Assembly: GCA_950295325.1 (NCBI GenBank)
Contig: OX485804.1
Coordinates: 37,014,001-37,078,000 of the forward strand
Origin: Polytrichum commune
Lineage: Eukaryota > Streptophyta > Polytrichopsida > Polytrichales > Polytrichaceae
Direction: 5' to 3'
Length of the DNA: 64,000 nucleotides
The position numbers and the translations under genes are program-made. The notes beneath the pieces are model-generated. The model did no database searches, was not told the DNA's origin, and saw only the letters and a list, made by a program, of their open reading frames with translations. Positions 1 through 10,265 of this stretch are shown here, piece by piece (position 1 is the stretch's first letter; each line of letters starts with the position of its first letter).

Positions 1-2420
1 CTGCATTGCAAGCACCTCTACTTCATCTTTGTTAAGGTCTCTAATGCAGACCCCAAAGTTGACTTTGTTGAGTCACAACACTATCAAGAGGAGAAAGACA
101 ACAAAATCAAAAGAAGTAAGTGCCTAACGGCACTTAATCACCAAGCATGCACATTAGTCCAAGGAAGATTCACGAAGAAGAACGCCAAAGAACGCCGAAG
201 AGAGTCGGGAGCTCTCGGCCACGACTTTAGGAGCTCGGCCACGGTTATAGGGTCCACTGTCACGGAATTGCAAGGACGACGTGCGGTTATAGGGTCCCTT
301 ACCCACGGTTATAGGACCATCAGCGTTTAGTGAAGGAGAACTTAGGATTTTGTTAAAGGATTATTATGTAAGAATGAAAGGACATATATGAGGAGTATAT
401 AGGGGTATACAGGGATATTATGAAGTATATAGGATTAGGATTACATTCCATTAGTATAAGTACACGAGATTTTGTTAAAGACAATTATGAAAGAAGAATA
501 TTAAAGGAGTATATTAAGGAGTATATAGGACTATCGTACATTCTACTAGTATGATCATTGGAATTTAAATCAATGAATATGAAGATTTGATTGATTCTCA
601 AAAAGGATTTGGAAAGTAGCCACGACAAGGATATAGTGGAATCTTAGAGATACGAACATTAGAGTGGTAGAACGGTTATAACCGTTTGTGATGGACATCA
701 TCTACACATGTCGTAGATAGGTAGTTATCTAGATAAGTGAAGATTACAACCACTCTAATTATAGATTTTGGGTTAGAAAGAAAAGACTATATAAAGGGAG
801 CAATTTTAGGAGACTATACCTCATTTTCAATACAACGAAGCTATCTTAAATTTGAGTGTCAAAAACACTTGAGTTCTTTTGTACCTCTCCTCTCGGAGCA
901 CTTTTGCAATATACTATCTTTTTCACAAATATGTGTGATATCTCTCTCTCTCTCTCTCTCAATTGGACTTACAAGTTGTTAAGCGGTACTTGGAACTTAA
1001 GTGATTGAGCAATCGAGAGAAGAGTAGACTCTTTTGAGCAAGAACTCAAAAGAATAGTGTGAGGTTGGAGAACAAAGACTCAAGGAGACTTGAAGGATTA
1101 ATGGAACTTTGAGAGATGTTGAATCAACCCTCAACGCTTGAAGGATAAATTGAGTATTCGTAGAGCAAATTATCTCTTAATAGGAAATTATGATCAAGTG
1201 AGTGATTAAGTGGAAGTTGAATAACTTCCCAAAAGGGATTGAGAAGATTGAGTATGTGACATCTCTTAAAAGTGGAATGCATTATTAAAAATTGAATACT
1301 ACCTATATGTATGAGATTTTGACTTGGTGATTGAACCGTTGATAAACTACTTATAACAATTGATATCCAATTGGAACTTCTTTCTCTTTCAAGATTCTTT
1401 GTGAGTTGTTGGATGTCATTGCAAGTTGAAAGATTAAACAATTGGAGAGTAGTTGTCTCTTTTAAGCAAACACTCAAGAGAGTGTTATAAGAGTGTTATC
1501 AAGTATTCCAAGATTTGGAAGTATTCAAGAATTAATTTGTATCAAATAACTATATAGAGTGACTTTTTCTATATGATTATATATATATATATATAAGATT
1601 GACGATTCTAATATGACAAAATTACTATATATTCTCATTATTATTATTGAGAATACAATATTATATTATAAGTAGTAACACTTGAGCTTAAAAAGAAGAA
1701 AGACTCAAGAACATGAGATCTTCTTCATTATTATTATAAGTTGTGAAAGTAACATATTAAAGAGAATGATTGATGTTATAAATTTTAAACTCTTATTGAT
1801 AAACTAAGTTGCTATCAAGTATTTATGACATTATATTTATTTATATGTTTTGAAAGGATTTGATACACCTCTTGAACCCTCTTTACCTTAATTGTTCTCA
1901 CAATCAACGAGCCTTACGTTGAGAGTGAAAATAAGTGAGGATGAGATCGTTTTACTCCAATGAACTATATTCAAATCTTAAGGAGAAGAGAGGCTACTAA
2001 ATTAAGACCGAGCATATTAATGAGACACGGTAGTTCTCAAGCGAATATAAATTTACATGATGTCGCATCGTGAGTCCTCTTAGCTAATTTGCAAAGGAAC
2101 GACCCACGGCGTCCATCAGACTTGTTCATTCACGCCCCGACATTTAGCTTCAATGAGGTCAAACTCATCCTAGAGGGGGGCCTCTTGACACAATCTACTT
2201 CCTAGAATTCCTCTCAATCTAGCACTACATTGTGCCATGATATATGAGTCCATCTCTGGACCTCTTGTGAACTCATAATTGATTGCTATAATAAATATAA
2301 TCTCATGGATTATTTTTATTTCCTTCAAAATATTGTATTATAATATTCAATTGTGCCATGTATTTTTCTCCCGGTTGAACACTACATGTTCAATTTGGAG
2401 TTGTTTCTTATGTCTATCAA
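1..2420. other. AT-rich, LTR-like non-coding stretch
   Basis: No gene was recognised. The first 330 bases hold three copies of a GGTTATAGG motif (about 243, 285 and 307). A TATA-box-like TATATAAAGGG sits near 788, and a (CT)n run lies at about 939-960. From about 1000 to 1500 the DNA is a degenerate, GA-rich series of short 'gaga/aatt' blocks. A (TA)n run lies near 1576-1596. This combination could be the promoter side of a decayed LTR retrotransposon. I see no matching second LTR in the window, so that is a guess. Confidence 0.3.
346..580. repeat. Imperfect two-copy tandem repeat, period ~122 bp
   Basis: GATTTTGTTAAAG occurs at 346 and again at 468. Each copy is followed by a similar stretch rich in 'aaggagtatat' and 'gtatatagga', ending near a 'cattcta/ttagtat' block. 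The copies are diverged. No coding potential is evident. Confidence 0.5.
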
Positions 2421-2422
2421 CT

Positions 2423-2910
2423 CTATTTCCGTTTTGCAAACCACCTGGATGATTCCGACTTCATCTCATCGTCCCTTCTTGATGGAGGTGGACCCGGTCT
2501 AAGCAAATCAATATAGGAAACCGTTTTATCTCTTATTCGATCCTTCAGTGGACGACGATGCGGTGATAATCCTCTCATCGTCTCGCGAAATGACAAAGAC
2601 TTCGAAGATTCGCCTACCACTTCTCCGTTTCGATCGATTTGTCTTCATCCAAATCAACGTCCTTCTCCGGCACATCCGCTGGTCTCTTATCATTTTTGGC
2701 AGCTCGTTTCTGCTCCTCCACCCTAAACCTCCATGCTTGTGTGGACTGCGAAAATAGAGTTATTTCGTAGTCATCACTATATCGATTTGCAGCACCTATG
2801 TCATGTTCCGGGGATGGATTAAAAGGAACATGCGGATCTCCTAGACTTCTAATTTCTTTCTCCCATCCTAGGCCAACAAACATGTCTCTCTCATCTCCCA
2901 TTGTGTGCAA
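2423..2910 (-). other. Unrecognised open frame interrupted by a frameshift
   Basis: The minus strand is open for 98 codons (2910 to 2614). It continues in another frame for 65 codons (2620 to 2423), with only a few bases of overlap. Both parts are charged and low in hydrophobics (KRPADVPEKDVDLDEDKS; then SLSFRETMRGLS and DLLRPGPPPSRRDD). The join looks like a single frameshift in one decayed protein. A retroelement gag leader or a captured gene fragment are possible. I recognise no family. Confidence 0.3.
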
Positions 2911-3329
2911 GTGTATCTACAATCATATTGGGTATGGGTCTAATTTATGTCCTCATATATATTCAGCTCCAGATAATCTCTTCGACCACAAACAATAATT
3001 GTTGCAGTCCAAGCTCTAGAGTCGACTCACATATAGGACAAAGAGAAAAGTGATGGAATAAAAACGAAGCAAGTTGGTCGCCCTTTGTATTTTGATTGAC
3101 TTATTCTTCAATTATACCAATCTCAAAAAAATCATTTTCATTTATTTTTTCTTGGGATCATCCTTGGTTTTAATCATGTACTTATGTATTATATTACAAT
3201 TTTCATTTTAGCACTTCACGATTTCCAAACTTAATGTGACCATTTCAAATTCAGGGCATTTTTTAATTTTAGGACCTATACATTCCACGGAAATAGGTCC
3301 AACTTTTTACTATTTTAGGAAGATACTGG

Positions 3330-4748
3330 AATATTGTGGGTATATTTGACTATTTTTAAAAATATTTCTAAATTTGGTCAAATAAGTTTGCTATTTTTAC
3401 TTCCTCTCCGCTCACATAGGGGTGTCGTCCTTGATGGACTAACTAAAGTGGCTCGTTTTATACCTACAACAACAAGTGTAACAACCTCAAGAGTAGTTGT
3501 GTTGTTTTTTAAAGAGATTTTTGTGATTTATGGGTTGCCACAGGAGATAATTTGTGACAGAGATAAAGAACCAACATGAATCTTGAAGACATGCTCAGAA
3601 TGTGCGTTGGAAAAAGACAACAATCTTGGGATAAGTGGTTGTATTTGATACAATTTCCTTATAACCAACGAGGTCATAGTATCATAGGGATGAGTTTATT
3701 TTATGCTTTGTATGGTCATGAATGTAGAAATCCAATCTCCGTAGCAACTCCTAACTCTAAAATTGAAAGTCTGAATCAAATGATTCAAAAAATACATTGT
3801 CTATTGAATTGTGCTAAGCAATATATGCAAGGTGCATAAGAGAGAATCAATTTCCATGCCGATCAAAAATAATAATTTGACAGAATTTGAGGTTGGTCAA
3901 AAGGTGTTTTGGAAAGTAACACCTAAACGCTCAGGATTAAAACTTGGGACGTCCAAAAAATTGTCTCCCTGATTTTGCGGTCCATTTCAAATACTTAAGA
4001 GAATTGGTCAAGTGATGTATGCGTTAGTCTTACTCAAGGATTGGAAAATTCATAATGTGTTCCACATAAGTTTGTTAAGAAGATATGTGTCCGATCCCAA
4101 TCATATACTTCCATATTTACCTCAAGTAATTTCTAAGGGGGAGATGTTCACTGAACCTGAAAGAATTTTGTAACTTAATTTGCAGCACCTCAGGAATAGG
4201 TCATTCAAGAGATTTGTTATTAAGTGGAAAGACTATCATGGGGATGAGGCATCATAGGAGTTAGAAAATTAATTTTGAGAAACTTATCCGAATTTTGTCA
4301 TTGAGGACAATGACTTAAGCTGAGAAGGGAAGGGTGTAATGGACTAATTGGGAAATATATTATTGAGGATGGGGAAAAATTGCAGGGATGGATGTCCAAG
4401 ACTAAGGAGCATGGATGAATTGCAAATCAATGGATGAGAAGTTGGATGACTATTATCAACATAAAGTAAAGTGAAAGTGATGTACGCATATACATAAGGA
4501 GTCTCCAGTCTATGTATAGAAAGACTTGAGACTTCTAAAAGTATCTCATGGATACTATGTATATATAGGGCTCAGGGGAAGGAGAACACACATTATGTTT
4601 TATATGTGTCTCCAAGTTGGGAGGTGAGCCTTTGGTCAATAAAAGAATGTTTATGAATAGTTTAATGAGGTACGTTACAATTGTGCCCTATTATCTACGA
4701 TTCTATCAAGAGTGTAATCATTACCCGACCCGAAAATATTAGTTTCAC
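3330..4748 (+). mobile_element. Decayed Ty3/gypsy chromovirus 3' end (integrase, chromodomain, LTR)
   Basis: Reading through frameshifts and stops shows the end of a gypsy pol gene. It starts with an integrase core segment (DGLTKVARFIPTTT ... YGLPQEIICDRD, 3430-3570), where the Asp of the D-D-E core is visible. An internal deletion brings 3576-3839 next to it (VGKRQQSWDKWLYLIQFPYN). Next come the integrase C-terminal region (about 3890-4100) and a chromodomain-like tail (SFKRFVIKWKDYHGDEAS, about 4200-4255), followed by YPNFVIEDND just before the end. A purine-rich tract at about 4321-4333 precedes a candidate 3' LTR. At least two frames and several stops are needed, so the element is dead. 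Gag, protease and RT are absent here. Confidence 0.88.
4334..4748 (+). repeat. Candidate 3' LTR of the gypsy remnant
   Basis: It starts TGTAATGG immediately after a polypurine tract and ends near TTCACA. Inside are a TATA-like TATATATAGGGC near 4559 and an AATAAAAG polyadenylation-like signal near 4640, in the order expected for U3-R-U5. The 5' LTR is not in the window, so the exact end is a guess. Confidence 0.6.
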
Positions 4749-4751
4749 AAA

Positions 4752-4754
4752 TAA

Positions 4755-4796
<42 letters not shown>
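4752..4796. repeat. (GATA)n microsatellite
   Basis: About ten perfect GATA units follow the candidate LTR end. Confidence 0.95.
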
Positions 4797-5765
4797 GCAC
4801 ATAATGACAAAACCAAGTCTAACTTGGCCAAATCGCTCAAATGTAACTTGTGATTCCATTGAGGCCAACAAGTTTAATTTGGTAAGTTATCTTAGGTGGA
4901 CGTGTTGAAGGTAGAGCGTTAGGTTGCTCGTAGTCATAGGATGGTGATTATTTGAGGTATACAAATGAATAAGGTTTGACTAAACCCAAATGGTTTTTGG
5001 GAAGTGGGAGTTGAGATATCCCATATGCATTGTATGAACCAAGAAAGAAAAATGTAATAAAGAGCAAAGCAAGGGGTGGAGGTGACCATTTCACTCCAAG
5101 CATTGTTCATATGCCTTTGTATTTGCTTGATCTCTAGATTTATTGTGCTTGAATAGATTATGGTCCACTCAAACAACTTCTAGAGTTAAATAGTTGATTG
5201 CTTGTGGTTAGGTAGTAGATCTTGAGAGGTTTTAGTGCTCAAAGGAGCTTTTGGGAAGCTTCATGTTGGAGGTGTATATTGGTGCATGTTTGGAGCATCA
5301 GTTGGTGTTTGGAGGCTTAGATGTTTGGAAGTTAAAGCATTGTAAGCGTACAAGTGCACATTTGAAGGTTGTAAGTGTTGATTTCATTATTTGTAATATT
5401 TGAATGCATTTTTGATGCAACTGAGTGTTGATTTGAGTACGTTGAGTGCAGTTGTCTATATTTAAGTATATTGAAGGTCATTTGAATTAAAGATGATTAT
5501 ATTTGAGGTTTATGAGTCCAATTGTGCATATTTTGAGGGTGTTAAGGTCATTTGGATTGAAGAGGATCTTATTTGAATTGGTTGAGTGCAATCATACACA
5601 TTGGAGAATATTGAATGTCATTTGAGTTGGTTAAGTGCAATGTGGTGATAATTGTTACTCCAAGCGAAGTAACAACCCACAAGATTGGCCGGATGGGTGT
5701 ACTACTCTAGTGCCTCCAAACAATGACCTTCTAATTCTCATAATGCAGGAGACCAATTTAGGGCC
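4797..5765. other. Intergenic low-complexity DNA with 'catttgag' motifs
   Basis: No gene was recognised. From about 5340 to 5650 there is a loose repetition of blocks around 'gtcatttga(g/a)tt...gagtgcaa', with spacing of about 60-70 bases. It resembles the longer array at 7540-8170 and may be the same satellite-like family. Confidence 0.4.
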
Positions 5766-5769
5766 TGAT

Positions 5770-6250
5770 ACAGAGGATTAATGTCAAACACTACTGTATG
5801 ACACGCATGACACTAATGCATGACACGCATGACATTACTGTATGACACGCAGAACATTACTGTATGACACGCAAAACATTATTGCATGACATGCAGTACG
5901 TTATTGCATAACATGCAGCACATGAACACAGAGCACGCATGCATAATATTGATATAGAAAATTAATGCAAATAGTAGTGCAAACCTAACACCAAATGTAA
6001 TGCCGAGGAGTAATAACAAACGTAGTGCATGAAAGTAATGTAGAAGTTGATGCAAGAGACTAATGCAGGGTCTAATGTGGAATCTACTGCATGAGATTAA
6101 GATAGAGGGTTAATACAGTGGACTGATGTAGAACGTAATACAAAAATTTAATATAAGAAATTGATGCAGGAGACTAATACAGATTCCACTGCAGAACGTA
6201 ATGCAGGAGATTAAGATAGAAGATTATTGCAGAGGGCTGATCTAACAATA
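5770..6250. repeat. Minisatellite with TGACACGCA and TAATGCAG units
   Basis: At about 5785-5935 a ~22-bp unit containing ACTGTATGACACGCA repeats five to six times with slow decay. It runs into a more degenerate array of short 'taatgcagga'-type blocks (spacing roughly 13-15 bases) to about 6250. No open frame is preserved across it. Confidence 0.75.
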
Positions 6251-6839
6251 ATATAAAGGCTAACACATAAACTAATATATCTACTAAGGCAAGAACTACT
6301 GGAAGAAAAGATTAAGTAATTATTAAGTAACTTCCAATAACTTAGGATAGCAAAACTAATACAACTAGAAAATAACACATCTCTTCAATAGGGTTCAAAA
6401 CCCTATTATCCAACATTCATAGGGTTCAAAAACCTTATTATTCAACATTCACAAGGCTCATAAACTTTTTTGTCCATCATTTCTAGTCCTATACTTCAAC
6501 AACTAATTGCATCTACCTACATGGAGAGGGGGCAAGAGAAGAGTCGTGCTAACCATAAGAATGAATGAGTAAGAGAGAGTGGAAGTGAGAGATATCTAGT
6601 CCTAACTACTAGAATGAGAGAGTGAGAATGAGCCTCCGCGCTCCCTTCGGGGGACTACCCCTTCCAACCACTAAGTCTTCTTGGCCGTAGATCAGGTCAT
6701 ACATACATCTAACGGTTGGCCTTCACGGCCGTCACTACCCTAGCCGCCATTACCTAAACCCCTAGATCCAATGGTCTTGATTTCCCAACCGGTTGATCCA
6801 ACGGCCTTCATCCGTTTGCCATCTCATCCGTTGACGTCA

Positions 6840-7110
6840 TCCTCCGTTCGTTGTTGTCCAACGTTTACACCTTCATCCGCTAGATATCTCATCCGTTTAA
6901 TATCATCCTTTGTTCGTTGTTGTTCTTCGTCCAACGTCATCTTGCGCTGTCATTCCCTCTTTCGATGTGGTCCTATGCTGTCATTCATTCCTTCGGGGTC
7001 GTCCTACGTTGTCCTTCATCCATTCGGCGTCGTCCTCCTTTGTCATTCATCCTTTCGACATTGTCTATCGATGTTCTTCATCCATTGTCTACATTTCTTC
7101 ATATTAACTA
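6840..7110. repeat. Pyrimidine-rich minisatellite, period ~31 bp
   Basis: Blocks of the form 'TGTCATTCATCCTTTCG...GTCGTCCT' repeat about six to eight times. All three forward frames stay open across it because the unit lacks stops. The resulting 139-codon frame is therefore treated as an artefact of the array, not a gene. Confidence 0.8.
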
Positions 7111-7329
7111 ATCAACATAAATCTCATTTCTATTCACTTACTTTCTTTCTTCTTAGACCACGAATCATAATCCAACCGCGAGCGGTTTGATTACTTCATG
7201 TGGACAATTTATAACATATTTCTAAAGAATAAAAAATACTTAAGAAGGTTCTACACACACACTATGTAGTAACATCTTCTTTGTATCCGCCTATAAATTA
7301 TTCATGTTTTATCACTAGCTCAATTTGGG

Positions 7330-7445
7330 ATAGCACCGATCAATGTAACCAACCGGATTCGAACCCGGGTCGGTCCAGACCTAATACCAGTCTCTTATAC
7401 AACTCGCGTCCACAGGCGGATGTCTCGAAAACTAATAGCCACCTG
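7330..7445 (-). repeat. Candidate tRNA-derived SINE head
   Basis: The minus strand contains a perfect RNA polymerase III B-box (GGTTCGAATCC, about 7354-7364). About 65 bases upstream is an A-box-like TGGCTATTAG segment (about 7430-7441). The spacing is longer than in a normal tRNA and the stem pairing is poor, so this looks like a decayed tRNA-derived SINE rather than a tRNA gene. The 3' part was not delimited. Confidence 0.45.
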
Positions 7446-7539
7446 TATATTGACTAATTCTAACCACTAACTTCTTCCTTTTTGTAGATTGTGGGCCTTA
7501 ACTCAAACCGTGAGCGGTTTGAGTGGCTCACATGCAACT

Positions 7540-8170
7540 ATGCACATTTGAGGGTATTAAGATCATTTGAGTTCAAAATGACATGATTTGAGGTTGTTGT
7601 TTGCAATTATATATATTTGAGTGTATTGAAGATTGCTTGAGTATTTATTGAGGATGCAAAGGCTCATTTGCGTTGAAGAGGGCTTGATTTGAATTGAAGA
7701 TTGCTTGTTTTGAGTAGTTTGAGGGTGAAATACACATTACAATTGTAAAAGGCATGATTTGATAACAAGAGGGCTCATTTGAGTTCAAAACGATATGACT
7801 TGAGTGGATCGAAAATGCAAAGGTGCATTTGAGACCAAGAGGGCTTATTTGAATGGATTTAGGGTGGAAAGGCAAATTTGAGAGCAAGAGGTCTCATTTA
7901 AATTCAAAAGGACCTAAATTGAATGGATCGAGGATGTGAAGACACATTTGAGACCAAAAGGCCTTATTTGAGTGGATTTAGAGTTCAAGGTGTTTTTTGA
8001 GAGCAAGTTGGTTCAAAAATATCTAACTTAAATGGATTGAGTATGCAAATACACATTTAAGAGCAAAATAACCTGATTTGAATAAGATTGAAGTGAAAAG
8101 GTATATTTAAGACAAAAAAAATTGATTTGAATGGATTAAAGTTTAAGAATACATTTGAGTCTAAGAGGGG
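7540..8170. repeat. Degenerate tandem array of 'catttgag' units, ~60 bp
   Basis: At least eight diverged units carry 'acatttgaga(g/c)caa(g/a)agg' followed by '(t)catttgaattc...atgga'. Typical spacing is 55-65 bases. It resembles the weaker 5340-5650 array and ends where the copia-like gag begins. Confidence 0.7.
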
Positions 8171-8279
8171 TTCATTTAGTTTAAGAGGCGTTCGTTGAGA
8201 TTTGTCAAGTCGTTGTGTGCATATAATCGCTAAGAAAATGTTAGTTTGAATTAATGGATATTCTATCCCCAATTTCTGG

Positions 8280-9640
8280 ATGTAATATAGCTTACTTGAT
8301 AATAAGGGTGCTAAAGACATTGGCAAGTTCAATAGAGAGAACTTCAATATTTGGAAACTCAAATTGAATATGAGCTTGGCTTTTGTGGACCTTTGGGACA
8401 TTTTGGGAAAACCCAAGAGAGATCCACTATCCAACATTAATCCCAAAGTAAAGAAAGAATACCAAAGGTGTGTCAAAAATATAATGTTCATCATTGCATT
8501 CAACTTGGCGAACAATTAACTTGCGTATGTCAAGGGTTGCAAAAGACCAATGAAGGCATGGAAGACCCTTTGCAACGTCCATAAAACGAGGAGTTTGTCC
8601 AACATTTTATTCATTCATCACAAGTTCTTAACGTGCAAGATGCAAAAACGTGATAACTTGTTGAACCACATTAACAAGACCAAGGCATTTGTAGATCAAC
8701 TCCTCATCAACCCATAAGAAACGAAGATGTTGTTATGACTTTGCTTGAGATTTGCCACCCTCATACGGACATTTGATCACCACATTGAAAATAATGTTGA
8801 TGAAGTAGTTGAATATGAAATATGTGACGACACGTTTAATGTATAAGATGTCTAAGAAAAAGGAGAAGAACCTCATGATGTTGTTACATCAAGACAAAGG
8901 GACAATCCATTTTGGCGTAAAGATGACAAGACGTGCTACTATTGTAACAGACCAAGCCATATTGTACGTTTTTGTTACAAAACAATAAACAAGGACAACA
9001 AGAATGCAAACAAGAGCAAAAAAGATGATGATTATGCATATTCAACGTAACATAGCTCACATTTGTGCAAGTGAATCATGAATTCAAGAGCAACGAAACA
9101 CATGACTTCCAATAGGGTGGCATTCAATACGTATGAAATAATTATTGCATGTAATGTCCAATGGAATGATGATATCATTGTGATAGTAGTTGGAATAGGT
9201 TCTATTGTTGTTGAAGCACTAGCAAGAGGCAAAATCAAACTAATTTTCATCAAATGCATCTTCTATGTATCCAAGTTACAAGCAAATATGCTCTCGGTAA
9301 GCAAGCTTTTGTCAAATGAGTTGAAAGCACAACTGAACTCAAATGAATGTATTATAAGAGGACCAGATGAAGAGGTGATTGTAATTGGACTATGTAAAAG
9401 CAATTTGTACGAAATTAACTACACCAAGGTGCATGGAGGGGATGCCACAAATTTGATATAATCATGGAAAGAAGATAGTACACATGAACTTGGGCATCAA
9501 TGGCTTTGGTATTTGAATGTGAAGAGTGTTCATACACTTCAAAGCTTTGTGAGTGGCATGAACCTTGGCCAAATTCTTTATCCCACATCTTCATTGATTT
9601 GTGAAGCATGGATTGAGGATAAACAACATCAGATAATGTT
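8280..9640 (+). mobile_element. Decayed Ty1/copia gag-protease-GAG_pre-integrase remnant
   Basis: Reading through stops shows a copia polyprotein start. It includes KFNRENFNIWKLKLNMSL (about 8320-8375), a UBN2-type gag body, and a CCHC zinc knuckle with C-X2-C-X4-H-X4-C spacing (CYYCNRPSHIVRFC, 8934-8975). The retroviral-type protease lies at 9078-9461, and a GAG_pre-integrase-like segment follows (about 9490-9580). The usual D-S-G active-site triad of the protease reads N-S-R. Several stops interrupt gag. RT and RNase H are missing, and no LTR was recognised. Confidence 0.85.
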
Positions 9641-10265
9641 CTCAACAATAGGGGAAGGTGAGCAAATAAACCTTTGGGAATAGCACATTCAAACGTATTT
9701 GACCGCATAAAAGATGTTATGTTCATAGTTGATAGTACGAGTATTGGGAACAATTTGGAAATGCATCCAAATGGGAGAAATGAGGCTACCAAATCCAATA
9801 CTAGCACTTAGATGAAGTACAGTAAAAGCATCATCACCAGCTCTTGTCAACAAAAACTACACATTTGTTGCAGTATTTAACTGGACTGACTAATACAGAA
9901 CAACTTCGCTTGACACCAAATAAACCATAAAATTTTGTGCAAGTTATTTCCAACATGAACCTTGTACGTGAGAGTACAATGGCACTATATATTGCACACA
10001 TCCTCGAAAGGTTGGGACTCAGGTTCTTGAGATCATGATTCCTACAACATCTCATCCTATTATGAAGCAACAGAGAGCTTGCAAGAACCTGGAAAGAACT
10101 TTCAAATGTTTAGTTCTGCAAACTGTTTGTCAAGAATTACAATACATGTGCCAGAGAAATGTAACAAACCCGTCAAAAGCTAGGTCTCAAATTGTCTTGA
10201 TCTAATGCACTAATAGAGCAGGTAGTTACAGACCCGCTTTCTCACCGGAAAGAGTAGAAACTCAC
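9641..10265. other. Copia tail debris and TRM10 3' flank
   Basis: No further gene was recognised. The stretch up to about 9810 is probably residual copia-derived DNA. From about 9830 to 10265 it is the 3' flank of TRM10 on the minus strand and may contain its untranslated region. I could not pick a convincing polyadenylation signal. Confidence 0.35.

Noticed and set aside
5785-5935. CRISPR-like array
   Set aside because: The short repeats are adjacent, degenerate and without unique spacers, and the genome is a eukaryotic one.
6771-7190. 139-codon plus-strand open frame
   Set aside because: It runs through a stop-free ~31-bp minisatellite, and all three frames are open there. The protein is a repeat artefact with no recognisable content.
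7354-7364. Functional tRNA gene
   Set aside because: The B-box is perfect but the A-box distance is too long and acceptor and anticodon stems do not pair.
8057-8515. 152-codon minus-strand open frame
   Set aside because: It lies antisense to the copia gag and the preceding tandem array. The sense strand carries the recognisable gag motif.
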